This document shows positions 22,784 through 29,930 of a stretch of DNA of 43,294 bases, piece by piece. The notes under the pieces were generated by a model. The model worked only from the letters and a program-made list of their open reading frames with translations, ran no database searches and was not told the DNA's origin. Location of the stretch: positions 1 through 43,294 of the forward strand of contig JAEUPH010000330.1 in the NCBI GenBank assembly GCA_016790395.1. The letters run 5' to 3'. Position 1 is the stretch's first letter, and every line of letters begins with the position of its first letter. Position numbers and translations under genes: made by a program. The stretch is from Rubrivivax sp. (GTDB lineage: Bacteria; Pseudomonadota; Gammaproteobacteria; Burkholderiales; Burkholderiaceae_C).

Positions 22784-24274
22784 ATGGCCGAATCCCAAAC
22801 CGCCGCGGCGTTGGCCGGCGTCACGATGGAAGGCAGCGACCTCGCGTCGCTGTTGCAGAAGGAGTTCAAGCCCAAGTCCGACGACGCCAAGAGCGCGGTG
22901 GAACAGGCGGTGCAGACGCTGGCGCAGCAAGCGCTGGCGCAGACCCAGCTGATCGGCAGCGATGTCGTGGCCTCGATCGAAGCCATGATCGCCGCGCTCG
23001 ACAAGAAGCTTTCCGAGCAGGTCAACCTGATCATCCACCACGAGGACTTCCAGAAGCTGGAAGGGGCGTGGCGCGGTCTGCACTACATGGTGAACAACAC
23101 CGAGACCGACGAGCAGCTGAAGATCCGCGTCATGAACATCTCCAAGCAGGAGCTGGGCAAGACGATGAAGCGCTACAAGGGCACGAGCTGGGATCAGAGC
23201 CCGATCTTCAAGAAGATCTATGCCGAGGAGTTCAGCCAGTTCGGCGGTGAGCCTTTCGGCTGCCTGGTGGGCGACTACCACTTCGACCAGAGCGCGCCCG
23301 ACGTGGAACTGCTGGCCGAGATGGCCAAGGTGGCGGCGGCCTCGCACGCGCCCTTCATCACCGGTGCTTCGCCCACGCTGATGCAGATGGACAGCTGGCA
23401 GGAACTGGCCAACCCGCGCGACCTGACCAAGATCTTCACCACGCCCGACTACGCCGCCTGGCGCTCGCTGCGCGACTCCGAGGACTCCAAGTACATCGGC
23501 CTGGCGATGCCGCGCTTCCTGTCCCGGCTGCCCTACGGCGCCAAGACCAACCCCGTGGAAGCCTTCAACTTCGAGGAAGACACGGGCTCTGCCGACCACG
23601 GCAAGTACACCTGGGCCAACGCCGCCTACGCCATGGCGACGAACATCAACCGCTCCTTCAAGGAATACGGCTGGTGCACGCGCATCCGCGGCATCGAATC
23701 GGGCGGCGCGGTGCAGAACCTGCCCACGCACACCTTCCCGACGGACGACGGCGGCGTGGACATGAAGTGCCCCACCGAGATCGCCATCGAAGACCGCCGC
23801 GAAGCGGAACTCGCCAAGAACGGCTTCATGCCGCTGGTGCACCGCAAGAACAGCGACTTCGCCGCCTTCATCGGCGCGCAGAGCCTGCACAAGCCGGCCG
23901 AGTACGACGACCCGGACGCCACCGCCAACGCCAACCTGGCGGCCCGCCTGCCCTACCTCTTCGCCACCTGCCGCTTCGCGCACTACCTGAAGTGCATCGT
24001 GCGCGACAAGGTCGGTTCGTTCAAGGAACGCGACGACGTCCAGAAGTGGCTGTCCAACTGGATCATGCAGTACGTGGATGGCGACCCCGCCCACTCGTCG
24101 GAAGGCACGAAGGCGCGCAAGCCGCTGGCGGCCGCCGAAGTCGTCGTCGAGGAAGACCCGGCGAATCCGGGCTACTACAGCTCCAAGTTCTTCCTGCGTC
24201 CGCACTACCAGCTCGAAGGGCTGACGGTGTCGTTGCGCCTTGTTTCCAAGTTGCCGTCGGCCAAGGCAGGCTAA
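22784..24274 (+). CDS. tssC: T6SS sheath large subunit TssC (VipB/ImpC)
   Basis: This is a full-length 496-residue sheath subunit. The N-terminal helix region includes EGSDLASLLQKEFKPKSDDA; in homologues this end carries the ClpV-recognised segment. The core has HHEDFQKLEGAWRGLHYMV, the EPFGCLVGDYHFD block, the proline-rich CPTEIAIEDRREAELAKNGFMPLVHRKNSD block and the C-terminal domain around FAHYLKCIVRDKVGSF. A ribosome binding site (AGGAG) lies 10-15 bases before the ATG. This copy is complete, in contrast to the TssC-like half of the fused protein at 35245-36663. It should form the sheath with the TssB just upstream. Confidence 0.97.
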   Translation: MAESQTAAALAGVTMEGSDLASLLQKEFKPKSDDAKSAVEQAVQTLAQQALAQTQLIGSDVVASIEAMIAALDKKLSEQVNLIIHHEDFQKLEGAWRGLHYMVNNTETDEQLKIRVMNISKQELGKTMKRYKGTSWDQSPIFKKIYAEEFSQFGGEPFGCLVGDYHFDQSAPDVELLAEMAKVAAASHAPFITGASPTLMQMDSWQELANPRDLTKIFTTPDYAAWRSLRDSEDSKYIGLAMPRFLSRLPYGAKTNPVEAFNFEEDTGSADHGKYTWANAAYAMATNINRSFKEYGWCTRIRGIESGGAVQNLPTHTFPTDDGGVDMKCPTEIAIEDRREAELAKNGFMPLVHRKNSDFAAFIGAQSLHKPAEYDDPDATANANLAARLPYLFATCRFAHYLKCIVRDKVGSFKERDDVQKWLSNWIMQYVDGDPAHSSEGTKARKPLAAAEVVVEEDPANPGYYSSKFFLRPHYQLEGLTVSLRLVSKLPSAKAG

Positions 24275-24306
24275 GACGTCTGTAGTCGTTAGGGAACACC
24301 ACCGAA

Positions 24307-24349
24307 CCTTCGCCGGCTGCACGGCGAAGGGCGCCCCCGCCAAGGGCGC
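24307..24349 (+). other. Two abutting stem-loops between tssC and hcp
   Basis: The first is a perfect 9-bp stem, CCTTCGCCG with CGGCGAAGG (24307-24330, 6-base loop). The second is a 6-bp stem, GCGCCC with GGGCGC (24331-24349, 7-base loop). There is no base between them and no U-run after them. They lie inside the 123-base gap before hcp, whose own ribosome binding site AAGGAG is at 24385-24390. Such structures often protect a downstream message end from exonucleases after processing, or pause transcription; either would change the Hcp-to-sheath ratio. This role is inferred. Confidence 0.45.
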
Positions 24350-24397
24350 TGATCGCAGCGTTCAATGCCCGGGGTCGGGCTATCAAGGAGAAGCATC

Positions 24398-24886
24398 ATG
24401 GCTATGGACATGTTCATCAAGATCGGTGACGTCGCGGGCGAGTCCACCGACAAGAAGCACCCGGGCGACATCGACGTGCTCGCGTGGAGCTGGGGCCTGT
24501 CGAATTCCGGCACCACGCACCACGGTGGTGGTGGCGGCTCGGGCAAGTCGAACGTGCAGGACATCTCCTTCACGAAGTACGTCGACAAGTCGACGCCGAC
24601 GCTGGCGGCCGCCTGTTTCAACGGCACGCACTTCCCGACGGCCAAGCTGGTGGTGCGCAAGGCGGGCGGCAAGAACGCGCCCATCGAGTACATCAAGATC
24701 GAGATGACCGAAGTGCTGATCTCCGCCGTGTCCACCGGCGGCTCCGGCGGCGAAGACCGGCTCACCGAGAACGTGACGCTGAACTTCGCCAAGATCAAGT
24801 ACGAGTACACGCCCCAGAAGCCCGACGGCTCGGCCGATGCATCGATCCCCGTGATCATGAACATCGCCGAGAACGCCGACGAGTGA
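24398..24886 (+). CDS. hcp: T6SS tube protein Hcp, first copy
   Basis: This is a 162-residue Hcp (TssD). The N-terminus AMDMFIKIGDVAGESTDKKHPGDIDVLAWSWG has the GESTD and W-W marks of the family. SFTKYVDKSTPTLAAACFNG, AKLVVRKAGG and the C-terminal NVTLNFAKIKYEYTPQ complete the fold. An extended glycine/histidine loop (THHGGGGGSGKS, about residues 45-57) is noticeable. Hcp hexamers stack as the inner tube and can carry small effectors in their lumen. The ATG at 24398 is preceded by AAGGAG at an ideal distance; an in-frame ATG at 24365 would add 11 unlikely residues. Hcp is usually made in much greater amounts than its neighbours, which fits the paired hairpins upstream. Confidence 0.96.
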   Translation: MAMDMFIKIGDVAGESTDKKHPGDIDVLAWSWGLSNSGTTHHGGGGGSGKSNVQDISFTKYVDKSTPTLAAACFNGTHFPTAKLVVRKAGGKNAPIEYIKIEMTEVLISAVSTGGSGGEDRLTENVTLNFAKIKYEYTPQKPDGSADASIPVIMNIAENADE

Positions 24887-24924
24887 TCGCCCGCAGCGGC
24901 TGATCCTGTTGTCCCGCGACTCCT

Positions 24925-24950
24925 CGAGGCCGGCCGCCCGGCTGGCCTCG
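24925..24950 (+). other. Stem-loop between the two hcp genes (possible weak terminator)
   Basis: CGAGGCCGGC and GGCTGGCCTCG-side bases pair as a 10-bp stem with one G-U pair and a 6-base loop. A pyrimidine run TTCTTTTCT begins about eight bases later, at roughly 24959. This resembles a rho-independent terminator, but the spacing between stem and T-run is too long for a good one. Partial termination or transcript processing after the first hcp is possible. Confidence 0.35.
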
Positions 24951-24987
24951 GCGGAGCGTTCTTTTCTGGCTTGCGCGAGAAGGCACC

Positions 24988-25488
24988 ATGGCTCAATCGG
25001 ACATGTTCCTCAAGGTGACGGGCCAGCGGACCGGTGAGATCCGGGGCGAGTCCACCGACAGGACCTACCCCGACCACATCGAGCTCGTGGACTGGACCTG
25101 GGGCATGAAGACCCACACCAACGCGGGTGGCCAGGCCACCGGGCGTCGGCAGCTCTCGGAGCTGAAGGTCGTCAAGCGCGCCGACATCGCTTCCACGGCG
25201 CTGATGTCCGTGCTGAGCCACAACGAGACGCTGACTTCGGTGGTTCTGTTGGTGCGCAAGTCGGGGGGCGCCAGCGGCGGCGTGGCGTACTTCAAGGTCA
25301 CGCTGGAGAAGGCCCGGGTCAGCGAGTACACGGTGCAGTCCGACGTGACGCCGCATGGCTCGCCGACGCTCACCGAACGCCTGTCCTTCACCTTCCAGCG
25401 CATCACGGTCGACTACACGCCGCAGCTGAGCGCCGGTGGCGGTGGCGGCGGCACCTCATTCACCGACGACGTCGGCCCGGGCACCTGA
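24988..25488 (+). CDS. hcp: T6SS Hcp-family protein, second diverged copy
   Basis: This 166-residue Hcp paralogue has the same fold order as the first copy: QSDMFLKVTGQRTGEIRGESTDRTYPDHIELVDWTWG, then STALMSVLSHNE, VVLLVRKSGG and LSFTFQRITVDYTP. The two share the GESTD and TWG/SWG landmarks but are clearly diverged elsewhere. It lacks the histidine/glycine loop of copy one and instead ends in a flexible SAGGGGGGTSFTDDVGPGT tail. A GAGAAGG ribosome binding site precedes the ATG. It could form mixed or alternative tubes, or act as a carrier for a specific cargo. It lies between the first hcp and tagJ, in the same direction. Confidence 0.93.
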   Translation: MAQSDMFLKVTGQRTGEIRGESTDRTYPDHIELVDWTWGMKTHTNAGGQATGRRQLSELKVVKRADIASTALMSVLSHNETLTSVVLLVRKSGGASGGVAYFKVTLEKARVSEYTVQSDVTPHGSPTLTERLSFTFQRITVDYTPQLSAGGGGGGTSFTDDVGPGT

Positions 25489-25514
25489 AGCCCCGGCAGC
25501 CCCACGGAGACCCC

Positions 25515-26336
25515 ATGTCCCAAGCGCGTGCGGCCGAGCAGGCCCTCAAGGATGGCGACCCGCAGGCGGCACTGAAGCTGCTCACCGAGCAGGTGCGCGC
25601 CGCGCCGCAGGACGCCAAGCTGCGCGTCTTCATGTTCCAGCTGCTGTGCCTGCTGGGCCAGTGGGAGCGCGCGCTGAACCAGCTCAAGGTGGCGCAGGAA
25701 CTGGACATCGGCACCTTGCCGATGGTGCAGACCTACCGTGAGGCCATCGCCTGCGAGACGCTGCGCCTGCAAGTCTTCGCCGGCCACAAGGTGCCCATGC
25801 TCTTCGGCGAGCCCGAGACCTGGGTGGCCTTGCTGATCGAGGCCCTGTTGCGCGCCGGTCGGGGCGAGGCCGAGGCCGCGCGTCAGCTGCGGGAGCAGGC
25901 GCTGGAGCAGGCGCCCGCCACGCCGGGACAGGCCAACGTCGGTGAGGCCGTGCAGGCCTTCGACTGGATCGCCGATGCCGATGCTCGCCTGGGCCCCACG
26001 CTCGAGGCGGTGATCAACGGCCGCTACTATTGGCTGCCCTGGAACCGCCTCGCGAAGGTCGACATCGACCCGCCGCAGGACCTGCGCGACCGCATCTGGA
26101 TGCCGGCGCATTTCGAGTTCACCAATGGAGGCAGCGTGGTCGGGCTCATCCCCACGCGCTACCCCGACACCGACCTGGCCGCCGGCGGCCTGCTCGCGAT
26201 GGCGCGCAGCACCGAGTGGCGCGAAACCGGCGACGGCGGCTTCGTGGGCCTGGGCCAGCGCGTGATCACGACCAACGATGCCGAGTTCGCGCTGATGGAC
26301 CTGCGGTCGGTCACGCTGGCAGGCGCCGACGCTTGA
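25515..26336 (+). CDS. tagJ: T6SS accessory protein TagJ (ImpE)
   Basis: This is a 273-residue ImpE-family protein. The N-terminal half has TPR-like helices (AEQALKDGDPQAALKLLTEQVRAAP and FMFQLLCLLGQWERALNQL). The C-terminal half has the ImpE core, including VINGRYYWLPW, RDRIWMPAHFEFTNG and GLIPTRYPDT, and ends with an ALMDLRSVTLAG strand. In Pseudomonas aeruginosa HSI-1 TagJ binds the N-terminus of TssB and helps link the sheath to ClpV. Its presence places this cluster with the TagJ-containing T6SS lineages. It starts 26 bases after the second hcp, with a GGAG ribosome binding site, and is followed by tssE after 16 bases. Confidence 0.92.
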   Translation: MSQARAAEQALKDGDPQAALKLLTEQVRAAPQDAKLRVFMFQLLCLLGQWERALNQLKVAQELDIGTLPMVQTYREAIACETLRLQVFAGHKVPMLFGEPETWVALLIEALLRAGRGEAEAARQLREQALEQAPATPGQANVGEAVQAFDWIADADARLGPTLEAVINGRYYWLPWNRLAKVDIDPPQDLRDRIWMPAHFEFTNGGSVVGLIPTRYPDTDLAAGGLLAMARSTEWRETGDGGFVGLGQRVITTNDAEFALMDLRSVTLAGADA

Positions 26337-26352
26337 GCGCCGGAGCGGCACC

Positions 26353-26859
26353 ATGTCCACGCTGCGCGCCCAGGACAGGTTGCAACCGGCGCTGCTGGAC
26401 CGCCTGACCGACGACGACACCGAAGCGCGCCACGAGACCGGCGAGTCGCGGGTCATCAACCGCAACCGCCTGCGCGAACTGGTGCTGCGCGACCTCGCCT
26501 GGCTCTTCAACACCACCGCGCCCGGGGCCGAGATCGACTGGTCGAAGGCGCCGCATGCGCGCAATTCGGTGCTGAACTACGGCCTGCCTGCGCTGTCGGG
26601 GCAGACGGCGTCCACCATCGATCCGCTGGTGCTGCAGTCGCGCGTGCGCCAGGCCATCATCGAACACGAGCCGCGCATCCTGCCGGGCACGCTGAAGGTG
26701 GAAGCCATCCTGTCCGAAGAGCAGATGGACCACTTCAACCAGATCGGCTTCCGCATCTCGGGCCAGCTCTGGGCCCAGCCGGTGCCGCTGGAGCTGCTGC
26801 TGCACACCGACATCGATCTCGAAACCGGCCGCGTGGCCGTGCGCGAACTGGACCGCTGA
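26353..26859 (+). CDS. tssE: T6SS baseplate protein TssE (gp25-like)
   Basis: At 168 residues it matches the GPW/gp25 lysozyme-like baseplate family in length. Landmarks are LQPALLDRLTDDD, the basic RNRLRELVLRDLAWLFNT, the segment VLNYGLPALSGQTAS and the C-terminal VRQAIIEHEPRILPGTLKVEA. TssE sits in the baseplate wedge with TssF, TssG and TssK and starts sheath assembly; it has no lysozyme activity in studied systems. The ATG follows a GGAG ribosome binding site and lies 16 bases after tagJ. Confidence 0.94.
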   Translation: MSTLRAQDRLQPALLDRLTDDDTEARHETGESRVINRNRLRELVLRDLAWLFNTTAPGAEIDWSKAPHARNSVLNYGLPALSGQTASTIDPLVLQSRVRQAIIEHEPRILPGTLKVEAILSEEQMDHFNQIGFRISGQLWAQPVPLELLLHTDIDLETGRVAVRELDR

Positions 26860-26863
26860 AATG

Positions 26864-26932
26864 AAGCTCCCAAGCTCACGCCGTTCGCAGCCGCCCGAGG
26901 GGGCGCTCGGTGGCTTCGGAGCGGCCGGGCGC
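26864..26932. repeat. Probable dispersed REP-like element between tssE and tssF
   Basis: The 80-base gap holds TGAAGCTCCCAAGCTCACGCC, then a CGCCC-GAGG-GGGCG hairpin (26892-26905) and a GCGGCCGGGCG end. From memory this resembles short intergenic repeats common in Comamonadaceae and relatives (AAGCTC...CGCCCCCCGAGGGGGCG...GGCCCGGCG). I cannot confirm copy number from one window. It interrupts an otherwise tightly packed operon and may affect message stability. Confidence 0.4.
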
Positions 26933-26939
26933 CACTGAC

Positions 26940-28814
26940 ATGGACCCGCGGCTGCTTCGCTACTACAACGAGGAACTGCGCCATCTGCGCGAGATGGGGG
27001 CCGAGTTCGCGCAGGCCTTCCCGAAGATCGCCTCGAGGCTGGGCATCGAGGGCCTGGAGGTCACCGACCCCTACGTCGAGCGCCTGCTCGAGGGTTTCGC
27101 CTTCCTCGCCGGGCGCGTGCAGCTGAAGATCGATGCCGAGTTCCCGCGCTTCACGCAGCGCCTGCTGGAGATCGTCTACCCGCAGTTCCTGGCGCCCACG
27201 CCGGCCATGCTGAACGCGCAGGTCGTGCCCGAGCTCGGTGAATCGGCGCTGGCCGCGGGTGTGCGCCTGCCGCGGGGCAGCGTGATGCGCAGCCAGGCTG
27301 GCAAGGCCGGTGCCACGGTGTGTGAGTTCCGCACCGCGCACGACCTCATGCTGTGGCCGCTGGAGATCACGCAGGTCGAGTACTTCACGCACGCCGCCGA
27401 CCTGCCCGTCTCGGCCGTGCCGGCGTGGCGCAAGTACCGCGCCGGCCTGCGCATCCGCCTGCGCACCACGGCCGGGCTCGACTTCGCGCAGCTTGCCCTG
27501 CGCGACCTCCAACTGCATTGCGCCGGCATCGACGACGTCGCGTACCGGCTGCACGAGCTGTGCTGCGGGCATGCACTCGGCGTGCTGGTGATGCCGACCA
27601 AGCGGCCGGCCGCCTGGCACGAGGCGCTGGACGGCGACTGCATCGAGCCGGTCGGCTTCGGCGACGACGAGGCCCTGCTGCCGCCCACGCTGCATGGCTT
27701 CCAGGGCCATCGGCTGCTGCAGGAGTACTTCGCGTTTCCGCAGCGCTTCCTCTACTTCAAGCTCGCAGGCCTGGGCGAGGCGCTGCGCAGGCAGGGTGGC
27801 GAGGAAGTCGACATCGTCATCCTCTTCTCGCGTCCCGACAACGCGCTGCTGCAGGCGGTGGACGCCAGCTGCCTGGCCTTGCACTGCGTGCCCGCCATCA
27901 ACCTGCTGGACAAGCGCTGCGATCGCATCCAGGTTGCCACCGATGTCAGCGACTTCCACGTCGTCCCCGACCGCACGCGGCCGATGGACTACGAGGTCCA
28001 CTCGATCACCGAAGTGACGGGCTACGGCACGGGCGCGCAGGCCGAGCGGCGCTTCCTGCCCTTCTACAACGCCTTCCACACCGAGCAGGCGGGTCATGAC
28101 GCCTACTACGCGGTGCAGCGCGAGCCGCGGCTGCTCTCGCAGCTGCAGAAGCGCGAAGGGCCGCGCACCTCGTACATGGGCACCGAGATCTATCTCAGCG
28201 TGGTCGACGCGAACGAGGCGCCGTACTCGGCGGAACTGCGCCAGATCGGCGTGCGTGCGATGTGCACCAACCGCGACCTCCCGCTGCTGATGCCCGTGGG
28301 CAGCAGCAAGGGCGACCTCACGCTGGCCCACACCGCACCGGTGAAGGCGATCCAGGTCATCAAGGGGCCGTCGCGCCCGGTGTCGGCGGTGCGTGATGGC
28401 AGCCTGGCCTGGAAGCTGATCAACCAGCTGTCGCTGAACCACCTGTCGCTGACGGACACCGACGCCGAGCAGGGCGCGGCGGCGCTGCGGCAGATCCTGC
28501 GCCTGTACACGCACAGCGGCGACGCCGGTGCGCAGCGGCAGGTCGACGGGCTGCGTTCGGTGCAGCTGCGGCCCGTGGTGCGGCGGCTGCCGCTGCCGGG
28601 CCCCATCACCTTCGGCCGCGGCGTGGAGGTGCGCGTGGAGGTCGATGACCTCGCCTTCGAAGGCGCCAGCGCCTTCCTCATGGGCTGCGTGCTCGAACGC
28701 TTCGTCTCGCGCCATGTGTCGATCAACGGCTTCACGCAGGTGCGCCTGCATTCGGCGGCGCGCGGCGACATCCTCGCCGGCCAGCCGCGGTCCGGCGCGA
28801 GGCCGATCCTGTGA
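26940..28814 (+). CDS. tssF: T6SS baseplate protein TssF (ImpG/VasA)
   Basis: This is a 624-residue protein of full family length. The N-terminal block MDPRLLRYYNEELRHLREMGAEFA, then DPYVERLLEGFAFLAGRVQLK and the IVYPQFLAPTPAM segment are diagnostic. Later blocks include RPMDYEVHSI and the C-terminal GVEVRVEVDDLAFEGASAFLMGCVLERFVSRHVSINGF. TssF forms the central part of the baseplate wedge with two copies of TssE/TssG-bound partners. The ATG at 26940 was preferred to an in-frame upstream ATG at 26910, because the family starts at MDPRLL and the extra residues fall in the repeat-like spacer. The end overlaps tssG by four bases. Confidence 0.95.
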   Translation: MDPRLLRYYNEELRHLREMGAEFAQAFPKIASRLGIEGLEVTDPYVERLLEGFAFLAGRVQLKIDAEFPRFTQRLLEIVYPQFLAPTPAMLNAQVVPELGESALAAGVRLPRGSVMRSQAGKAGATVCEFRTAHDLMLWPLEITQVEYFTHAADLPVSAVPAWRKYRAGLRIRLRTTAGLDFAQLALRDLQLHCAGIDDVAYRLHELCCGHALGVLVMPTKRPAAWHEALDGDCIEPVGFGDDEALLPPTLHGFQGHRLLQEYFAFPQRFLYFKLAGLGEALRRQGGEEVDIVILFSRPDNALLQAVDASCLALHCVPAINLLDKRCDRIQVATDVSDFHVVPDRTRPMDYEVHSITEVTGYGTGAQAERRFLPFYNAFHTEQAGHDAYYAVQREPRLLSQLQKREGPRTSYMGTEIYLSVVDANEAPYSAELRQIGVRAMCTNRDLPLLMPVGSSKGDLTLAHTAPVKAIQVIKGPSRPVSAVRDGSLAWKLINQLSLNHLSLTDTDAEQGAAALRQILRLYTHSGDAGAQRQVDGLRSVQLRPVVRRLPLPGPITFGRGVEVRVEVDDLAFEGASAFLMGCVLERFVSRHVSINGFTQVRLHSAARGDILAGQPRSGARPIL

Positions 28815-29893
28815 GCGAGGTGCCTGACGCCGCTGACGGCGCACCGGCTCCGCCGGTGGCCGCCGACGACTTGGCGCGGCGCCGCCGCGCGGCCCTGCAG
28901 GACATCGCCGAGCGGCCCTACCGCTACGACTTCTTCCATGCGCTGCGGCTGCTGGATGCGCTGCATCCCGAACGGCCGCGCCTGGGTCTGGCGCGGCGGC
29001 CGATGGACGAGCCGCTGCGCCTGGGCCAGACGGCCGACCTGTCCTTCGCCGGCAGCGCGATCGCGTCGATGGACCTCGCCGATCCGGCCGGCATGCCGCG
29101 CATGGCCGTGCGCTTCTTCGGCCTGTTCGGCCCGAACGGCCCGTTGCCGCTGCACATGACGGCCTACGCGCGGGAACGCGCGCTGCACAAGGGCGACCTC
29201 ACCTTCCAGCGCTTCGCCGACTGGTTCCACCACCGGCTGCTGCTGCTGTTCTACCGCGCCTGGGCCCAGGCCCAGCCCACGGCCAGCCTGGACCGCCCCG
29301 GCGAGGACCGTTTCGCCGACTACGTTGGCGCGCTGGTCGGCAACGGCGGCGCCGAATGGCGCGGCCGCGACGCTGCGCCCGACCACGCGCGGCTGGCCTT
29401 CGCCGGGCTGCTGTCGCGCCAGGTGCGCAACGCCGACGGCCTGGCGCACCTGCTCTCGGGCTTTCTCGGCATGACGGTGCGGGTGGAGCAGTTCGTCGGC
29501 CGCTGGATGCCCCTGCCCGACAGCGAACGCACGCGTCTGGGCGGCCGCGGCCGGCGCCGGGGTGCGGGCCCGCAGCTGGGCGCCAGCGCCGTCATCGGCC
29601 ATGCCGTGTTCGACCGCCAGCACCACGTGCGCATTCACGCCGGCCCGCTCTCGCGCAAGGACTTCGAGTCGTTGCTGCCCAGTGGCTCCGCGCTGCCGGC
29701 CGTGCAGGCGCTGGTGCGCCAGTACCTGGGCCTGGAGTTCGGCTGGGACCTGCACCTGCTGCTGAACCCCGGCGACGTGCCGGCGGCCCGCCTGGGCCGC
29801 GAAGGGCGCCTGGGCTGGACCACCTGGCTGCGCACGCCGGTACGTACCGAGGTCGTGGCACTGAACCTCGAACCCGGCACCGCGGGCCGTTGA
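28811..29893 (+). CDS. tssG: T6SS baseplate protein TssG (ImpH/VasB)
   Basis: This is a 360-residue TssG. It starts at a GTG that overlaps the tssF stop (GTGA), implying translational coupling, as expected for two wedge subunits made in fixed ratio. Diagnostic blocks are YRYDFFHALRLLDALHPERPRLG, VRFFGLFGPNGPLPLHMTAYARER, FQRFADWFHHRLLLLFYRAWA and the C-terminal LGLEFGWDLHLLL. A short Ala/Pro-rich N-terminus precedes the core, and a basic Gly/Arg stretch (TRLGGRGRRRGAGPQLG) lies at about 240-256. The protein is predicted cytoplasmic, at the baseplate. Confidence 0.94.
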   Translation: MSEVPDAADGAPAPPVAADDLARRRRAALQDIAERPYRYDFFHALRLLDALHPERPRLGLARRPMDEPLRLGQTADLSFAGSAIASMDLADPAGMPRMAVRFFGLFGPNGPLPLHMTAYARERALHKGDLTFQRFADWFHHRLLLLFYRAWAQAQPTASLDRPGEDRFADYVGALVGNGGAEWRGRDAAPDHARLAFAGLLSRQVRNADGLAHLLSGFLGMTVRVEQFVGRWMPLPDSERTRLGGRGRRRGAGPQLGASAVIGHAVFDRQHHVRIHAGPLSRKDFESLLPSGSALPAVQALVRQYLGLEFGWDLHLLLNPGDVPAARLGREGRLGWTTWLRTPVRTEVVALNLEPGTAGR

Positions 29894-29930
29894 ACCGCAA
29901 ATCACAAGCAGAACCGTCGAAAGGAACCTC

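Noticed and set aside
22751..24343. Minus-strand 530-codon frame over tssC
   Set aside because: It is antisense to a full-length TssC and has no recognisable domain.
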